Source of the DNA: Rhodococcus sp. PAMC28707 | GTDB taxonomy: Bacteria; Actinomycetota; Actinomycetes; Mycobacteriales; Mycobacteriaceae | Assembly (NCBI RefSeq): GCF_004795915.1 | Contig: NZ_CP039253.1 | Location: 868,001 to 932,000, forward strand | Direction: 5' to 3' | Length of the DNA stretch: 64,000 nucleotides | Part shown: in pieces, positions 19,599 through 30,582 of the stretch | How positions within the stretch are numbered: position 1 is the first letter of the stretch | How the letters are laid out: every line of letters starts with the position of its first letter | The notes under the pieces: generated by a model | The model's database searches: none | Told to the model about the DNA's origin: nothing | The model's input: only the letters and a program-made list of their open reading frames with translations | Made by a program: the position numbers and the translations under genes

Positions 19599-19640
19599 GG
19601 CAACCGGTCAAGTGTAGGGGAGACAGCCGACAGAGTCCAA
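19599..19640 (-). promoter_or_regulatory. Promoter of the rplN operon with shared GGTTGCC start element
   Basis: On the - strand TTGGAC (19635-19640), an 18-base spacer and TACACT (19611-19616) are followed after five bases by GGTTGCC (19599-19605). The leader to rplN would be about 105 bases. The rest of the 250-base gap up to 19745 presumably also holds the promoter of the island on the other strand, but no clear - 35/-10 pair was seen for it. Confidence 0.65.
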
Positions 19641-19745
19641 ATCGGCGAGTCCGAGGGAGACAACTCGTTGCACGAAGAGAAACGGACCACCGGTATGGTT
19701 TCGCGATGTGTATGCGCATCGCAAGAGCAAACCGGTGACTTTGGC

Positions 19746-20816
19746 ATGACGACTGGGCACGTCGACACTTGGGGTCTCCCCCTCGATCGAGCCGTCTGCC
19801 TCGTGGGCGCACCCGGAGATGCGATCGCCGTCGCACTCGAGGATCTGTCGGACACGGCTCCCGCCTTGATTCGAGTTCATGTCGAGCCGAGGGATCGTCC
19901 GTCCGAGGTTATCGAGCAGGTGCTTTCGGCCTTGACTGGGATCGCGATCGAACTGTTTCCTGCATGGTTGCCTGACGCATCGTCGATCACCGGTCGCAGC
20001 TCGCTGGATTTCGTCGCGGTTCGGATCCACGCACGTCACTTGGCCTCGAACAGCGATCACTACGGCCCGTTCCTGGCGAATCTCGCCGAACGATCCCTCG
20101 GCAACAAGGCAACGGGACGTCCGTTCTCCGACGCCGAGGTCGCGGAAGGCTTGGCCGGCATCCTCGGTGCCAGTTGGCAACGTGAACAGGTCGCGCTTCT
20201 GGTGGGTTCGGACGAGCTGTCACCGATGCAGCAGCATGCTTTCGCGGCCGCATCGGAGTGGCTGGCCGCCCGCGGGTTCGCCGTATGGCTCGTCGACAAT
20301 CCAGTGCCCACCGTCGATCGCCTGTCCAGCGTGTTCGTGACGTTGCCACGAGAACTACTCGACGTGGACGACACCGGCCAGCGCTCTCGAACGAGGCCCC
20401 CAGTCGAGTATTGGGCCGTCGCTGGAAGGCCTCACCCGGGCAGCAACGTCGAAAAAAGCGTCGACCGGGAGCTTTCCAAGCATTCGTGGGCCACGAACCG
20501 GCGACTCAATCACCTTTTCCAGTACAACGACATCGCGCAGAAGTACTTCCTCGACATCGTGTGGCTCGAAGACCTGTTCGCCGTCGAGTTGGACGGTCAC
20601 GAACATCGGTCCGCCTGGAGTAAGGCCAAGGACGACAGGCGTGACGAAATTCTTCGTGGCGTGGGCTTCGAGATTCTGCGTATTCCCAACGAGCGTGTGC
20701 ATGCGGACGTATGGCAGGTTGTCGACGAGATACAGGCTGCGCTCTACCGACACCGCATCTTCCGTGACTCCGATCCGAACACACTTACTGCCACGAAAGA
20801 AGGATCACTCCAGTGA
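19746..20816 (+). CDS. DUF559/Vsr-like PD-(D/E)XK nuclease domain protein
   Basis: A 356-residue protein whose first 240 residues I do not recognise. The C-terminal part (about residues 265-345) fits the DUF559/very-short-patch-repair-like endonuclease fold. It has FLDIVW with Asp270, then AVELDG with Glu281 and Asp283, HEHR, then KAKDDRRDEILRGVGFEILRI. In this family the Asp and Glu-x-Asp/Lys residues bind the metal. ATG 19746 was chosen because the frame upstream lacks protein-like sequence and overlaps the rplN promoter. Its TGA overlaps the GTG of the next gene (GTGA). The neighbours, a winged-helix-like protein and a double ATPase, suggest a nuclease-ATPase complex. Function is inferred, not known. 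Confidence 0.7.
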   Translation: MTTGHVDTWGLPLDRAVCLVGAPGDAIAVALEDLSDTAPALIRVHVEPRDRPSEVIEQVLSALTGIAIELFPAWLPDASSITGRSSLDFVAVRIHARHLASNSDHYGPFLANLAERSLGNKATGRPFSDAEVAEGLAGILGASWQREQVALLVGSDELSPMQQHAFAAASEWLAARGFAVWLVDNPVPTVDRLSSVFVTLPRELLDVDDTGQRSRTRPPVEYWAVAGRPHPGSNVEKSVDRELSKHSWATNRRLNHLFQYNDIAQKYFLDIVWLEDLFAVELDGHEHRSAWSKAKDDRRDEILRGVGFEILRIPNERVHADVWQVVDEIQAALYRHRIFRDSDPNTLTATKEGSLQ

Positions 20817-21442
20817 CAACCGAGCTGACATTCGTCGAACGAACCACACTGCTCGTACTGATGGCGGAATCTCGGCCACTGAAGCTCACGGAGTTGAGGA
20901 CTCTCGGCTCCGAACTGAGCGCCAAGTCACGGGACAAGCTGCTCGGGGACGAACTGATCGAGGTCGAGAAGGTCGGCCGCGGAATGGTTCTCGACCTCAC
21001 GGACAAGGGATGGGCACGCGGAAGCCAGGAATTCGGTGCTCCGGCCCCGTCGCAGGCCAGCCGCAGCGGCGGCAAGACTTTGTACACCCTGCTGCGTGCA
21101 ATGCGCCGATATTTCGATCGCGTCGGGATCGAACCCAATGAGGTGTTCTTGCCCGCAACAGCGGACACAGCACAGGACGGCGCGGACCCTGAAAACCTGG
21201 TTCGAGACAGTTATCAGCGCCTTGCCAGTGAGCCGCGTGCATGGGTCTCGCTGACGCGACTTCGCGAGTCTCTGCAGACCATGGATCGATCGGTGCTGGA
21301 CGCGGCTCTGAGTTCGCTCTACCGCGCCCAGGAAATCAACCTGATCCCCGAAGCGAACCAGGCGACCTTGACCGAGACCGACCGCACCGCAGCACTCCAT
21401 ATCGGTGGTCAGTCGCGTCACATGATGAAGATCGACCGCTGA
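20813..21442 (+). CDS. Winged-helix-like protein of the nuclease-ATPase island
   Basis: A 209-residue protein starting at GTG 20813, overlapping the previous stop by four bases, and overlapping the next gene's ATG by one base (TGATG). Residues 1-70 look like a helix-turn-helix with wing (TTLLVLMAESRPLKLTELRTLGSELSAKSRDKLLGDELIEVEKVGRGMVLDLTDKGW). Residues about 135-200 may be a second such fold (SLTRLRESLQTMDRSVLDAALSSLYRAQEINLIPE). It has no catalytic motif. It could bind DNA, or act as an adaptor between nuclease and ATPase. Fold assignment is by eye from the helix pattern only. Confidence 0.6.
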   Translation: MTTELTFVERTTLLVLMAESRPLKLTELRTLGSELSAKSRDKLLGDELIEVEKVGRGMVLDLTDKGWARGSQEFGAPAPSQASRSGGKTLYTLLRAMRRYFDRVGIEPNEVFLPATADTAQDGADPENLVRDSYQRLASEPRAWVSLTRLRESLQTMDRSVLDAALSSLYRAQEINLIPEANQATLTETDRTAALHIGGQSRHMMKIDR

Positions 21443-24400
21443 TGTCCATGGACGCCGAGCAGTACGCAGCACTCTCCTCCATTCAACTGACCTGGGCCCC
21501 CACCCCCGACGATGTCTGGCGCACCAACGAACTTCACGTCGATGGAATGAACGAAAACTCACTGAGCAGCGTCATGCGGTCGTTCGACGAAGCTGATACA
21601 CGCTCGACCTCGAAACCGTTGGGAGTGGTTATCCAGGGAGCCGCCGGGTCGGGAAAGACTCATATGCTGGGCCAAGTTCGTGACAAGGTTCAAAGCGCCG
21701 GCGGATACTTCTTCTTGATCGAATTGCTCGACGAGAAAGTTTTCTGGGACTCCGTCCTGCACGGAATACTCACCGACATCGAGAGACCGACACCAGGTTT
21801 CGACAGCCAACTCGAGAAGCTTCTCTGGGATCTCGGCACCGACGTCGGACTCGGTCGCATGGAATGCCGGGCTCTGCAGGGCGAGCGCACCGTCAGCCCC
21901 GATTTGATATCGCAGTTCATCGATCGACTGCGTCGCAAGTACCCGGACCTCAAACAAGCACGTCACACACTGCGGGCGCTGGTATTGGCAGCGAGCGCTG
22001 ACTTCGACCTGCAGGATCTGGGCGACGCGTTCCTGCGGTCGAACGATGCACTCGACCACGAGCAGCGGACGTACTGGGGTCTCCCCAATGCCGTGCTGAC
22101 CTCACAACAAGTGGCCGTCGATATTTCATGGCTGCTTTCGCTGAGCGCGCCCACTGTCGTTGCTGTCGATCAGATCGACACCCTGATAGCACAGTCGCGG
22201 ATGCAGAGCGATCCGAAAGGAGTATTTACTGCCGAACAGGGCACCCAGCTCGACAATATCGCTCATGGCCTGATGGGGCTGCGGCAGAACCTTGTTCGTA
22301 CCGTCGCCGTTATTTCACTCCTACCCAGTGCATGGACTTTCATTGCCGACAACACGGTCGAGTCGGTCAAAGACCGCTTTCACGTGGCCGAGTCACTGCA
22401 TCAGATTCCGACGAGAGAGATCGGCGTCGAGATCGTCGCCAAGCGCTTCGCAGCCCGATACGAGGAGGCCGGATTCACTCCTCCACATCCGACGTGGCCC
22501 ATCGCGCCCGAAGCATTCGACGATGTGAATCTCTACAATCCGCGCACCTTGCTGCGCACCGTGGACGATCACATCCAACATTGCCTACGCAACAACGACA
22601 TCACCGAACTTGCAACCCTTAATCCAGCCGTCCCGCCGCCGATGACGTCGTCTCCTCCCCCAGGCGATTTCGCAAACCTCGATGCCCGATTCGCCGAACT
22701 GCTTGCAGTGGAAGATCTCTCAGCACTCGACGCCGACGCCGAGGACGACACGGTGCCCTCTTTACTCGGCGCTGGACTCGATGCCTGGATCACCGAAACC
22801 GGCACCGTCGAGCACAAATTCACCCGCGATGCCGAACCCGGGCGTAAACCGTCCCTTCACGGGCGGATACGGAGAATCCTGGACGACGTCACGGACGACC
22901 AAGAGCACTGGGGCTTTCGCGCGATTGCCGCCACCCATCCGATCTCCGTCCAGAACAGGATCCAAAAGGCCTGTACTGCTGCTGGATTGACGCAGGGAAC
23001 CGACAAGCGACGTCTGGTGATCCTGCGCTCTTCGCCCTGGCCGAGTGGGCCCAAGACCGCAAAGACGGTGCAAGCCTTCGAGGATGCGGGCGGGATCGTC
23101 GTCTCGTTCACCGAAAGCGATGTCCTCGCGCTGTCCGCCTTGAAAACCCTTGCCGCCGAGAAGGACGAAAACCTGCAGTCGTGGCTGGTTGCCAGACAGC
23201 CCGCGCACAAGATTGCCCTGTTCCGCGACGTCCTTCCGAAGACGCCGGTTCTCGACGAAGGCGCGAGAGCGACTACCGTCGTTCGCCCATCGGCTACCGA
23301 TCCCGGCCTGTTTCCTGCTACCGACGCGCGTACCGGAGAACAGGCTCCGGTACCGGCTGTGCCGGGGCCTCCAGCACAGCCGCTCTCGGACACGGCGATT
23401 CCGCTGGGAACACCGACAGAAGGTGGGCCCGAGGTCAGTGTCGAACTGGAGACACTGCGCAAGCACACCGCAATCTTCGCCGGGTCCGGTTCCGGCAAAA
23501 CGGTTCTCATCCGTCGCCTTCTCGAGGAGTGCGCACTCAAAGGCGTCTCGGCAATCGTGCTCGATCCCAACAACGATCTGTCGAGGCTGGGCGTCGAGTG
23601 GCCCAGCGGTGCTCGCACTTGGACGGGCGACGACGAAGCCAAAGCATCGGACTATTTCTCCAACAGCGAGGTAGTCGTGTGGACACCTCGTCGTAGTGCC
23701 GGTCGAGCGTTGAGCTTCCAGCCTCTGCCGAATTTCGCGGAGGTCATCGACGATCCCGACGAATTCGACTCCGCTGTGGAGAGTGCCTTGTCGTCGTTGG
23801 CTCCACAGGCAATGGCAGTGGGCGGGACGGCCAAGAGTCGACAGATGATGGCGGTGCTTCGCCAAGCGCTGGTCGACTTCGGCCATCGTTCGCAGGGAAA
23901 CCTGGACGATTTCATCGACCTCCTCGAGAACTTTCCGGACGGCGCCAGCACCCTCAAGAACGGTGTGAAGATTGCTGCCGACCTCGCAGAAAACTTGAAA
24001 GCGTCCACCACTACCGATCCCCTGTTCGGCGGTGCTGGATCATCGGCAGATCCAGGCATGCTGCTCACTCCCAACGCAGGAAAGGGCGCACGAATCTCGG
24101 TCATCAACATGTCAGGACTGACGACAGCATCGCAAAAGGAGAACTTCGTCAACCAGCTTCAGATGGCACTGTTCGCATGGATCAAGAAGAACCCGGCAGG
24201 CGATCGGCCGCTCGGTGGATTGTTCGTGCTCGACGAGGCTCAGAACTTCGCCCCATCGGACCGTACGACGATATGCCTCCACAGCACTCTTGCGCTGGTG
24301 TCACAGGCCAGGAAGTACGGACTGGGGATGGTCTTCGCGACACAGGCACCGAAGGGTCTCAACAACAAGATCCCGGGAAACTGTGGCACACAGTTCTACG

Positions 24401-24615
24401 GTCGACTCAACGCACCGGTACAAATCGAGGCTGCCAAGGAAGTTGCGCGGGTCAAGGGCGGAACGATCCCCGACATCGGCAAGCTCCCCGCCGGCGAGTT
24501 CTACGCAGCGGTCGAGGAGTCCTCGTTCGTACGAACCAGAACCAGGCTCTGCCTGTCGTATCACCCGAAGAGTCCACCGACCGAGGAAGAGGTCATCCAA
24601 TTGGCGCAAGGATGA
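21442..24615 (+). CDS. Large double-ATPase protein with C-terminal HerA/FtsK-like domain
   Basis: A 1057-residue protein from ATG 21442. The N-terminal P-loop ATPase has GAAGSGKT (residues 66-73) and a Walker B-like VVAVDQIDTLI about residue 240. The middle (about 480-660) is an unrecognised domain (HGRIRRILDDVTDDQEHWGFRAI, LVILRSSPWPSG). The C-terminal half is a HerA/FtsK-type motor. It has a second P-loop GSGSGKT (681-687), IVLDPNNDLSRLG, Walker B LFVLDEAQNF (Asp931-Glu932), and VSQARKYGLGMVFATQAPKGL. HerA-type motors pump DNA and often work with nucleases, including in several antiphage systems (established knowledge). Here it is the last gene of a coupled three-gene unit set among ribosomal genes. 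No named system was recognised. Confidence 0.75.
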   Translation: MSMDAEQYAALSSIQLTWAPTPDDVWRTNELHVDGMNENSLSSVMRSFDEADTRSTSKPLGVVIQGAAGSGKTHMLGQVRDKVQSAGGYFFLIELLDEKVFWDSVLHGILTDIERPTPGFDSQLEKLLWDLGTDVGLGRMECRALQGERTVSPDLISQFIDRLRRKYPDLKQARHTLRALVLAASADFDLQDLGDAFLRSNDALDHEQRTYWGLPNAVLTSQQVAVDISWLLSLSAPTVVAVDQIDTLIAQSRMQSDPKGVFTAEQGTQLDNIAHGLMGLRQNLVRTVAVISLLPSAWTFIADNTVESVKDRFHVAESLHQIPTREIGVEIVAKRFAARYEEAGFTPPHPTWPIAPEAFDDVNLYNPRTLLRTVDDHIQHCLRNNDITELATLNPAVPPPMTSSPPPGDFANLDARFAELLAVEDLSALDADAEDDTVPSLLGAGLDAWITETGTVEHKFTRDAEPGRKPSLHGRIRRILDDVTDDQEHWGFRAIAATHPISVQNRIQKACTAAGLTQGTDKRRLVILRSSPWPSGPKTAKTVQAFEDAGGIVVSFTESDVLALSALKTLAAEKDENLQSWLVARQPAHKIALFRDVLPKTPVLDEGARATTVVRPSATDPGLFPATDARTGEQAPVPAVPGPPAQPLSDTAIPLGTPTEGGPEVSVELETLRKHTAIFAGSGSGKTVLIRRLLEECALKGVSAIVLDPNNDLSRLGVEWPSGARTWTGDDEAKASDYFSNSEVVVWTPRRSAGRALSFQPLPNFAEVIDDPDEFDSAVESALSSLAPQAMAVGGTAKSRQMMAVLRQALVDFGHRSQGNLDDFIDLLENFPDGASTLKNGVKIAADLAENLKASTTTDPLFGGAGSSADPGMLLTPNAGKGARISVINMSGLTTASQKENFVNQLQMALFAWIKKNPAGDRPLGGLFVLDEAQNFAPSDRTTICLHSTLALVSQARKYGLGMVFATQAPKGLNNKIPGNCGTQFYGRLNAPVQIEAAKEVARVKGGTIPDIGKLPAGEFYAAVEESSFVRTRTRLCLSYHPKSPPTEEEVIQLAQG

Positions 24616-24713
24616 GGTAACCGGACTGGTTGCACTGGAAACATCCGCCCACGAAAAGAACAGCGCTGCTGTGCGCGGCCTACCGTGAATCCAGTGCGCT
24701 TGCTTGAACACAG

Positions 24714-24749
24714 CAAAGCCCCCGTCCACGATAGCGAACGGGGGCTTTG
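24714..24749. terminator. Bidirectional terminator between the island and rpsQ
   Basis: A perfect 12-base stem (24714-24725 and 24738-24749) with a 12-base loop. On the + strand GGGGGCTTTG is followed by TTGTTT. On the - strand the stem ends GGGGGCTTTG without a long T run. It lies between the two convergent transcripts, 98 bases past the double-ATPase gene and 14 bases past rpsQ. Confidence 0.85.
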
Positions 24750-24763
24750 TTGTTTGCTGCTAC

Positions 24764-25042
24764 TTACTTGGCCTTTTCGAGAACCTCTACCAGACGCCAG
24801 TGCTTCGTGGCGGACAGCGGACGGGTCTCCATGAGCTGAACGCGGTCGCCTACACCGGCGACACCGTTCTCGTCATGAGCCTTGACCTTCGTGGTACGAC
24901 GGATGATCTTGCTGTAGAGAGGGTGCTTGACCCTGTCTTCGAGCTCGACGACGATCGTCTTCTCCATCTTGTCGGAGACGACATAGCCGATCCGAATCTT
25001 GCGGTTGTTGCGTGTTTCAGTCACTGTCTTTTCCTCGCTCAT
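24764..25042 (-). CDS. rpsQ: 30S ribosomal protein S17
   Basis: S17 (uS17), 92 residues, an OB-fold primary 16S binder. Core motif [45 protein letters not shown] overlaps the rpmC stop by four bases. It is the last gene of the S10 block before the inserted island. Confidence 0.98.
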   Translation of the reverse strand: MSEEKTVTETRNNRKIRIGYVVSDKMEKTIVVELEDRVKHPLYSKIIRRTTKVKAHDENGVAGVGDRVQLMETRPLSATKHWRLVEVLEKAK

Positions 25043-25284
25043 GCCGCGTCACCTGCAGTGTCCTCGGCAGGACCGGTGGCCAGACCGAGCTCGCGCTCAC
25101 GCAGCACCGTGTAGATACGAGCAATCTCGTGGCGTACTACGCGCAGGCGACGGTTGTTGTCCAACTGTCCGGTCGCCATCTGGAAGCGAAGGTTGAAAAG
25201 TTCTTCCTTCGACTCGCGCAGCTTGTTGACCAATTCTTCACCGGTGAGCTCACGGAGCTCTGCGGCTGGGGTTCCGGTAGCCAT
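25039..25284 (-). CDS. rpmC: 50S ribosomal protein L29
   Basis: L29 (uL29), 81 residues, a helical hairpin at the peptide exit. It has [51 protein letters not shown], plus a short C-terminal tail ([13 protein letters not shown]). Start and stop overlap rplP and rpsQ respectively. Confidence 0.97.
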   Translation of the reverse strand: MATGTPAAELRELTGEELVNKLRESKEELFNLRFQMATGQLDNNRRLRVVRHEIARIYTVLRERELGLATGPAEDTAGDAA

Positions 25285-25700
25285 CAGAACTGCTCCTCCC
25301 GGGTGATAATGCGTGCCTTGATAGGCAGCTTGTGGATGGCGCGAGTAAGTGCCTCACGCGCAACGGTGTCGTCCGGGTACGAGAGCTCGAAGAGCACGCG
25401 ACCCGGCTTGACGTTCGCAATCCACCACTCGGGCGAACCCTTACCGGAACCCATGCGGGTCTCGGCAGGCTTCTTGGTGAGGGGGCGGTCCGGGAAGATG
25501 TTGATCCAGACCTTGCCACCACGCTTGATGTGGCGAGTGATCGCGATACGAGCAGCCTCGATCTGACGGTTCGTGATGTAGGCGGGCTCGAGAGCCTGAA
25601 TGCCGTAGTCACCGAACGTCACAGCGGTTCCGCCCTTGGCGGCACCCGAACGTCGCGGGTGGTGCTGCTTGCGGTGTTTGACCCGCCGTGGGATCAACAT
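25284..25700 (-). CDS. rplP: 50S ribosomal protein L16
   Basis: L16 (uL16), 138 residues, near the A-site tRNA elbow. It begins [24 protein letters not shown] and carries GRVWIN-type [41 protein letters not shown]. It starts two bases after the rpsC stop, and its stop overlaps the rpmC ATG by one base. Confidence 0.98.
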   Translation of the reverse strand: MLIPRRVKHRKQHHPRRSGAAKGGTAVTFGDYGIQALEPAYITNRQIEAARIAITRHIKRGGKVWINIFPDRPLTKKPAETRMGSGKGSPEWWIANVKPGRVLFELSYPDDTVAREALTRAIHKLPIKARIITREEQF

Positions 25701-25702
25701 CG

Positions 25703-26936
<1,234 letters not shown>

Positions 26937-26940
<4 letters not shown>

Positions 26941-27218
26941 CGCCTCTTCGCCTTCCGGTCGTCCTTGATATGACCCTTGAACGTACGGGTCGGTGCGAAC
27001 TCTCCGAGCTTGTGTCCGACCATCGAGTCGGATACGAACACCGGCACGTGCTTGCGGCCGTCGTGCACCGCGAACGTGTGTCCGATGAAGTCGGGGAGAA
27101 TTGTCGAGCGACGGGACCAGGTCTTGATGACCTGCTTGGTTCCCTTATCGTTCTGGACGTCGACCTTCGCGAGGAGGTGATCGTCTACGAACGGGCCTTT
27201 CTTCAGGCTGCGTGGCAT
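26937..27218 (-). CDS. rpsS: 30S ribosomal protein S19
   Basis: S19 (uS19), 93 residues. ATG 27218 gives the standard [19 protein letters not shown]; the longer frame upstream is rplB sequence read in another frame. The C-terminal [26 protein letters not shown] is complete. It lies 13 bases downstream of rplB. Confidence 0.98.
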
Positions 27219-27231
27219 TCTGAACTCCCTC

Positions 27232-28071
27232 CTAGCGCTTGTTCTTGCCGGTACGGCGACGACGGACGATGAGCTTGTCGCTCGCCTTCTTCCTACTGCG
27301 GGTACGGCCTTCGGCCTGTCCCCACGGGCTGACCGGGTGGCGGCCACCGGAGGTCTTACCCTCACCACCACCGTGCGGGTGGTCTACCGGGTTCATGACG
27401 ACACCACGGACGGAGGGGCGCTTGCCCTTCCAACGCATGCGGCCGGCCTTGCCCCAGTTGATGTTCGACTGCTCGGCGTTGCCGACCTCGCCGACAGTTG
27501 CGCGGCAGCGCACGTCGACGCGACGGATTTCACCGGAAGGCATACGCAACGTGGCGTAGGCGCCTTCCTTACCGAGGAGCTGGATGCTCGCGCCGGCAGA
27601 ACGTGCCATCTTCGCGCCGCCGCCCGGACGAAGCTCGACCGCGTGAATGGTCGTACCCGTCGGGATGTTGCGCATAGGCAGGTTGTTGCCCGGCTTGATG
27701 TCGGCGTTGGCGCCCGATTCGATCGGTGACCCCTGGACGATGCCCTTGGGTGCGACGATGTAGCGCTTCTCGCCGTCTGCGAAGTGCAGCAGTGCGATGT
27801 TGGCTGTGCGGTTCGGGTCGTACTCGATGTGAGCGACCTTGGCCGGCACGCCGTCTTTGTCGTTGCGACGGAAATCGATCAGACGGTACGCGCGCTTGTG
27901 TCCGCCACCCTTGTGCCGGGTGGTGATACGACCGTGTGCGTTACGTCCACCGCGACCGTGCAGGGGGCGAACCAGCGACTTCTCGGGTGTGCTGCGAGTG
28001 ATCTCCGCGAAATCGGAGACGCTCGAACCACGACGGCCCGGAGTGGTCGGCTTGTACTTACGGATTGCCAT
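27232..28071 (-). CDS. rplB: 50S ribosomal protein L2
   Basis: L2 (uL2), 279 residues, near the peptidyl transferase centre. It shows [22 protein letters not shown], the [14 protein letters not shown] region, and the conserved functional histidine region [29 protein letters not shown]. It lies 39 bases after rplW. Confidence 0.98.
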   Translation of the reverse strand: MAIRKYKPTTPGRRGSSVSDFAEITRSTPEKSLVRPLHGRGGRNAHGRITTRHKGGGHKRAYRLIDFRRNDKDGVPAKVAHIEYDPNRTANIALLHFADGEKRYIVAPKGIVQGSPIESGANADIKPGNNLPMRNIPTGTTIHAVELRPGGGAKMARSAGASIQLLGKEGAYATLRMPSGEIRRVDVRCRATVGEVGNAEQSNINWGKAGRMRWKGKRPSVRGVVMNPVDHPHGGGEGKTSGGRHPVSPWGQAEGRTRSRKKASDKLIVRRRRTGKNKR

Positions 28072-28110
28072 GAGTCTTCTCGTCCTCTATATCCGAAGAG
28101 TCCCAGTCGC

Positions 28111-28416
28111 TTACGCGACCGGACCTCCGAAGATCTCGATGGGCTTGCTGTCGGCGGAGAGCGTTACGAGCGCGCGCTTGGTGTCCTTGCGCTTGCCGTA
28201 ACCGAATCGGGTCCGCTTTCGCTTGCCCTGACGGTTCATCGTATTGACGCTGGTCACGGTGACGTCGAAAATCTTCTCGACGGCGATCTTGATCTGCGTC
28301 TTGTTCGAGTCCGGGTGCACCAGGAAGGTGTACGTTCCTTCTTCGATCAGCCCATAGGACTTCTCGGAGATGACCGGCGCCAGCAAGATGTCGCGGGGAT
28401 CGGCGATGGTGGTCAC
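28111..28416 (-). CDS. rplW: 50S ribosomal protein L23
   Basis: L23 (uL23), 101 residues, at the exit-tunnel rim that docks trigger factor and SRP. It has [45 protein letters not shown]. It begins at GTG 28416 overlapping the rplD stop (GTGA). Confidence 0.98.
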   Translation of the reverse strand: MTTIADPRDILLAPVISEKSYGLIEEGTYTFLVHPDSNKTQIKIAVEKIFDVTVTSVNTMNRQGKRKRTRFGYGKRKDTKRALVTLSADSKPIEIFGGPVA

Positions 28417-29090
28417 TTGCTATCCTCCTCGTTCTTCGCAGGACCTGCGATGAACGTATTCAGCGCTTCCACGCTGAAGATGACGTCATCAGCTTCGAGC
28501 ACGTCGTACGTGTTGAGCTGGTCGGGTGCGATGGGATGCACGCCGTCCAGATTCTGGACGCTCTTCCATGCTGCGGTGTCTTCGCGGACGACGACCAGCA
28601 GGACCTTCTTACGGTCCGACAGCTCGGCGAGGAACGCCATGGCACCCTTTGTGGAAGGAACCTGCCCGGCAACCAGTTCGGTGATGACGTGAATGCGCTC
28701 GCTGCGAGCCCGATCGGAGAGGGCACCGCGCAGAGCGGCCGCCTTCATCTTCTTGGGTGTGCGCTGGCTGTAGTCACGCGGCTTCGGTCCGTGGACCGTG
28801 CCACCGCCGACGAACTGAGGTGCACGCGTCGAGCCCTGACGGGCGCGACCGGTTCCCTTCTGACGGTATGGCTTCTTGCCGCCACCGCGAACCTCGCCAC
28901 GAGTCTTCGTGGAGTGGGTTCCCTGGCGAGCTGCTGCGAGCTGCGCAACGACGACCTGATGCAGGAGCGCGATGTTGGCAGGCGCGTCGAAGATAGCGGC
29001 AGGCAGATCAACGGTTCCGTTGGTCTTGCCGCCGAGCTCCTTGACGTTCAGCGTCAGGTTGGTTTCGGTCTTCTTGTCGAGGCTGGTCAT
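28413..29090 (-). CDS. rplD: 50S ribosomal protein L4
   Basis: L4 (uL4), 225 residues, with the tunnel loop [35 protein letters not shown]. In E. coli it also represses the S10 operon. Its ATG overlaps the rplC stop (ATGA) and its stop overlaps rplW. Confidence 0.98.
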   Translation of the reverse strand: MTSLDKKTETNLTLNVKELGGKTNGTVDLPAAIFDAPANIALLHQVVVAQLAAARQGTHSTKTRGEVRGGGKKPYRQKGTGRARQGSTRAPQFVGGGTVHGPKPRDYSQRTPKKMKAAALRGALSDRARSERIHVITELVAGQVPSTKGAMAFLAELSDRKKVLLVVVREDTAAWKSVQNLDGVHPIAPDQLNTYDVLEADDVIFSVEALNTFIAGPAKNEEDSK

Positions 29091-29752
29091 GCCCGTGCAC
29101 CACCCTTCAATGCAGACTTGACGATCACGACGTTGCCGCGACGGCCCGGGATTGCTCCCTTGATCAGCAGAAGCCCGTTCTCGCTGTCCACCTTGTGGAC
29201 CGAGAGGTTCTGCGTGGTTACGCGATCGCCGCCCATACGGCCGGCCATGTTCTTTCCCTTGAACACGCGGCCGGGAGTAGCGCAGGCTCCGATGGATCCT
29301 GGGCGACGGTGCACAGCCTGTGTACCGTGGCTTGCTCCCTGACCCTTGAAGCCGTGACGCTTCATGGTTCCGGCGAAGCCTTTGCCCTTGCTGGTGCCGG
29401 TGACGTCGACGTATGCGCCGTCCTCGAACACTGCCGCGGTGAGCTCCTGGCCTACCTCGAACTTGGAGGCGTCGGCAACGCGGAACTCCACGACGTGACG
29501 ACGGGGCGTAACGCCTGCCTTGTCGAACTGGCCGGTGATCGGCTTGTTGACCTTGCGCGGGTCAATTGCACCGAATGCGACCTGGACGGCGCTGTAGCCG
29601 TCGCGCTCCATGGTGCGGATCTGGGTGACCACGTTAGGGCCTGCCTTGATCACAGTCACCGGAACGACGCGGTTGTTCTCGTCGAAGACCTGGGTCATTC
29701 CGAGCTTGGTGCCCAGAATTCCTGTTGCAGGCCGATTCTTGTTATCAGTCAT
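29087..29752 (-). CDS. rplC: 50S ribosomal protein L3
   Basis: L3 (uL3), 221 residues from ATG 29752 ([26 protein letters not shown]). This start has a GGAG six bases upstream. An alternative GTG at 29770 overlaps the rpsJ stop (GTGA) and would add six residues; both are plausible. The conserved [54 protein letters not shown] is present. Confidence 0.97.
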   Translation of the reverse strand: MTDNKNRPATGILGTKLGMTQVFDENNRVVPVTVIKAGPNVVTQIRTMERDGYSAVQVAFGAIDPRKVNKPITGQFDKAGVTPRRHVVEFRVADASKFEVGQELTAAVFEDGAYVDVTGTSKGKGFAGTMKRHGFKGQGASHGTQAVHRRPGSIGACATPGRVFKGKNMAGRMGGDRVTTQNLSVHKVDSENGLLLIKGAIPGRRGNVVIVKSALKGGARA

Positions 29753-29766
29753 CGTTGTCTCCGCGC

Positions 29767-30072
29767 TCACTGGATGTTGACATCGACACTGGCAGGCAAA
29801 TCGATGCGCATGAGCGCGTCGACCGTCTTCGGCGTCGGGTCGAGGATGTCAATGAGCCGCTTGTGAGTGCGCATCTCGAAGTGTTCGCGCGAATCCTTGT
29901 ACTTGTGGGGCGAACGGATGACGCAGTACACGTTCTTTTCGGTCGGCAACGGCACCGGTCCGACGACGCGGGCACCCGTACGGGTGACCGTCTCGACGAT
30001 CTTGCGTGCTGACGCATCGATCGCCTCATGGTCGTAGGCCTTGAGCCTGATGCGGATCTTTTGTCCCGCCAC
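29767..30072 (-). CDS. rpsJ: 30S ribosomal protein S10
   Basis: S10 (uS10, NusE), 101 residues, both a ribosomal protein and a partner of NusB/NusG in transcription. It begins [33 protein letters not shown] and ends [27 protein letters not shown]. It is the first gene of the S10 operon. Confidence 0.98.
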   Translation of the reverse strand: MAGQKIRIRLKAYDHEAIDASARKIVETVTRTGARVVGPVPLPTEKNVYCVIRSPHKYKDSREHFEMRTHKRLIDILDPTPKTVDALMRIDLPASVDVNIQ

Positions 30073-30476
30073 GCTTAGTGTCCTTTTCTTGCCGCTTGTC
30101 GTAGAACCGGCCGTTCGGCCTGCTCCACCTCGTATGCACAGTCCCCGAGTCCGGCCGACTCGGGAGCCGTCGAACTCGAACTGCCTTCGTGCTCACACGA
30201 CGAACCGAACGTTGGCGATCAGGCGTTACCCGATCCGTTGCCGCTGTTCATCTGTCATGGTTCTCCGGTCCACGCGGTCGGGCGTGTCGCATTTCTACTG
30301 ACACTTCGACCGCTGCTCCGTCTTCGCCGACCCTGAGGTCTTCGCTTTCGAAGCCGTAGAACCGGACGCACTCACTCGGAGTGCTGGTTCTTCGTGCTGC
30401 ATTTTTGTAACACTTGATCCAACTGCTTGGTATTACTCACCCAGGAGCGGCCGCGAAAGACCGCGCCCCGTGTCCA
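30073..30476 (-). other. Long 5' leader of the S10 operon
   Basis: About 400 bases lie between the predicted transcription start and rpsJ, with no gene seen on either strand. The clearest structure is a perfect 8-base stem with a 5-base loop (arms 30144-30151 and 30157-30164), about 72 bases before the rpsJ ATG. In other bacteria S10 leaders carry an L4-responsive hairpin (established knowledge). A similar role here is only a possibility. Confidence 0.4.
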
Positions 30477-30517
30477 GGCAACCCGACCAGTATGCCGCAG
30501 ACATGGCTCAAGCACAA
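30477..30517 (-). promoter_or_regulatory. Promoter of the S10 operon with shared GGTTGCC start element
   Basis: On the - strand TTGTGC (30512-30517), a 17-base spacer and CATACT (30489-30494) are followed after exactly five bases by GGTTGCC (30477-30483). The arrangement is the same as before rplN and rpsH. The + strand side of the same gap should contain the promoter of the DUF4442 gene. Confidence 0.65.
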
Positions 30518-30582
30518 ATCCGGCCCCCTTCACACTCACGATCAGCTTCGCAGTCGAACTTACCCAGCAGTAAGGTAGATCC

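Noticed and set aside
19746-24615. Insertion sequence or prophage as the carrier of the three-gene island
   Set aside because: No transposase, integrase, terminal inverted repeats or target duplication was found at either edge.
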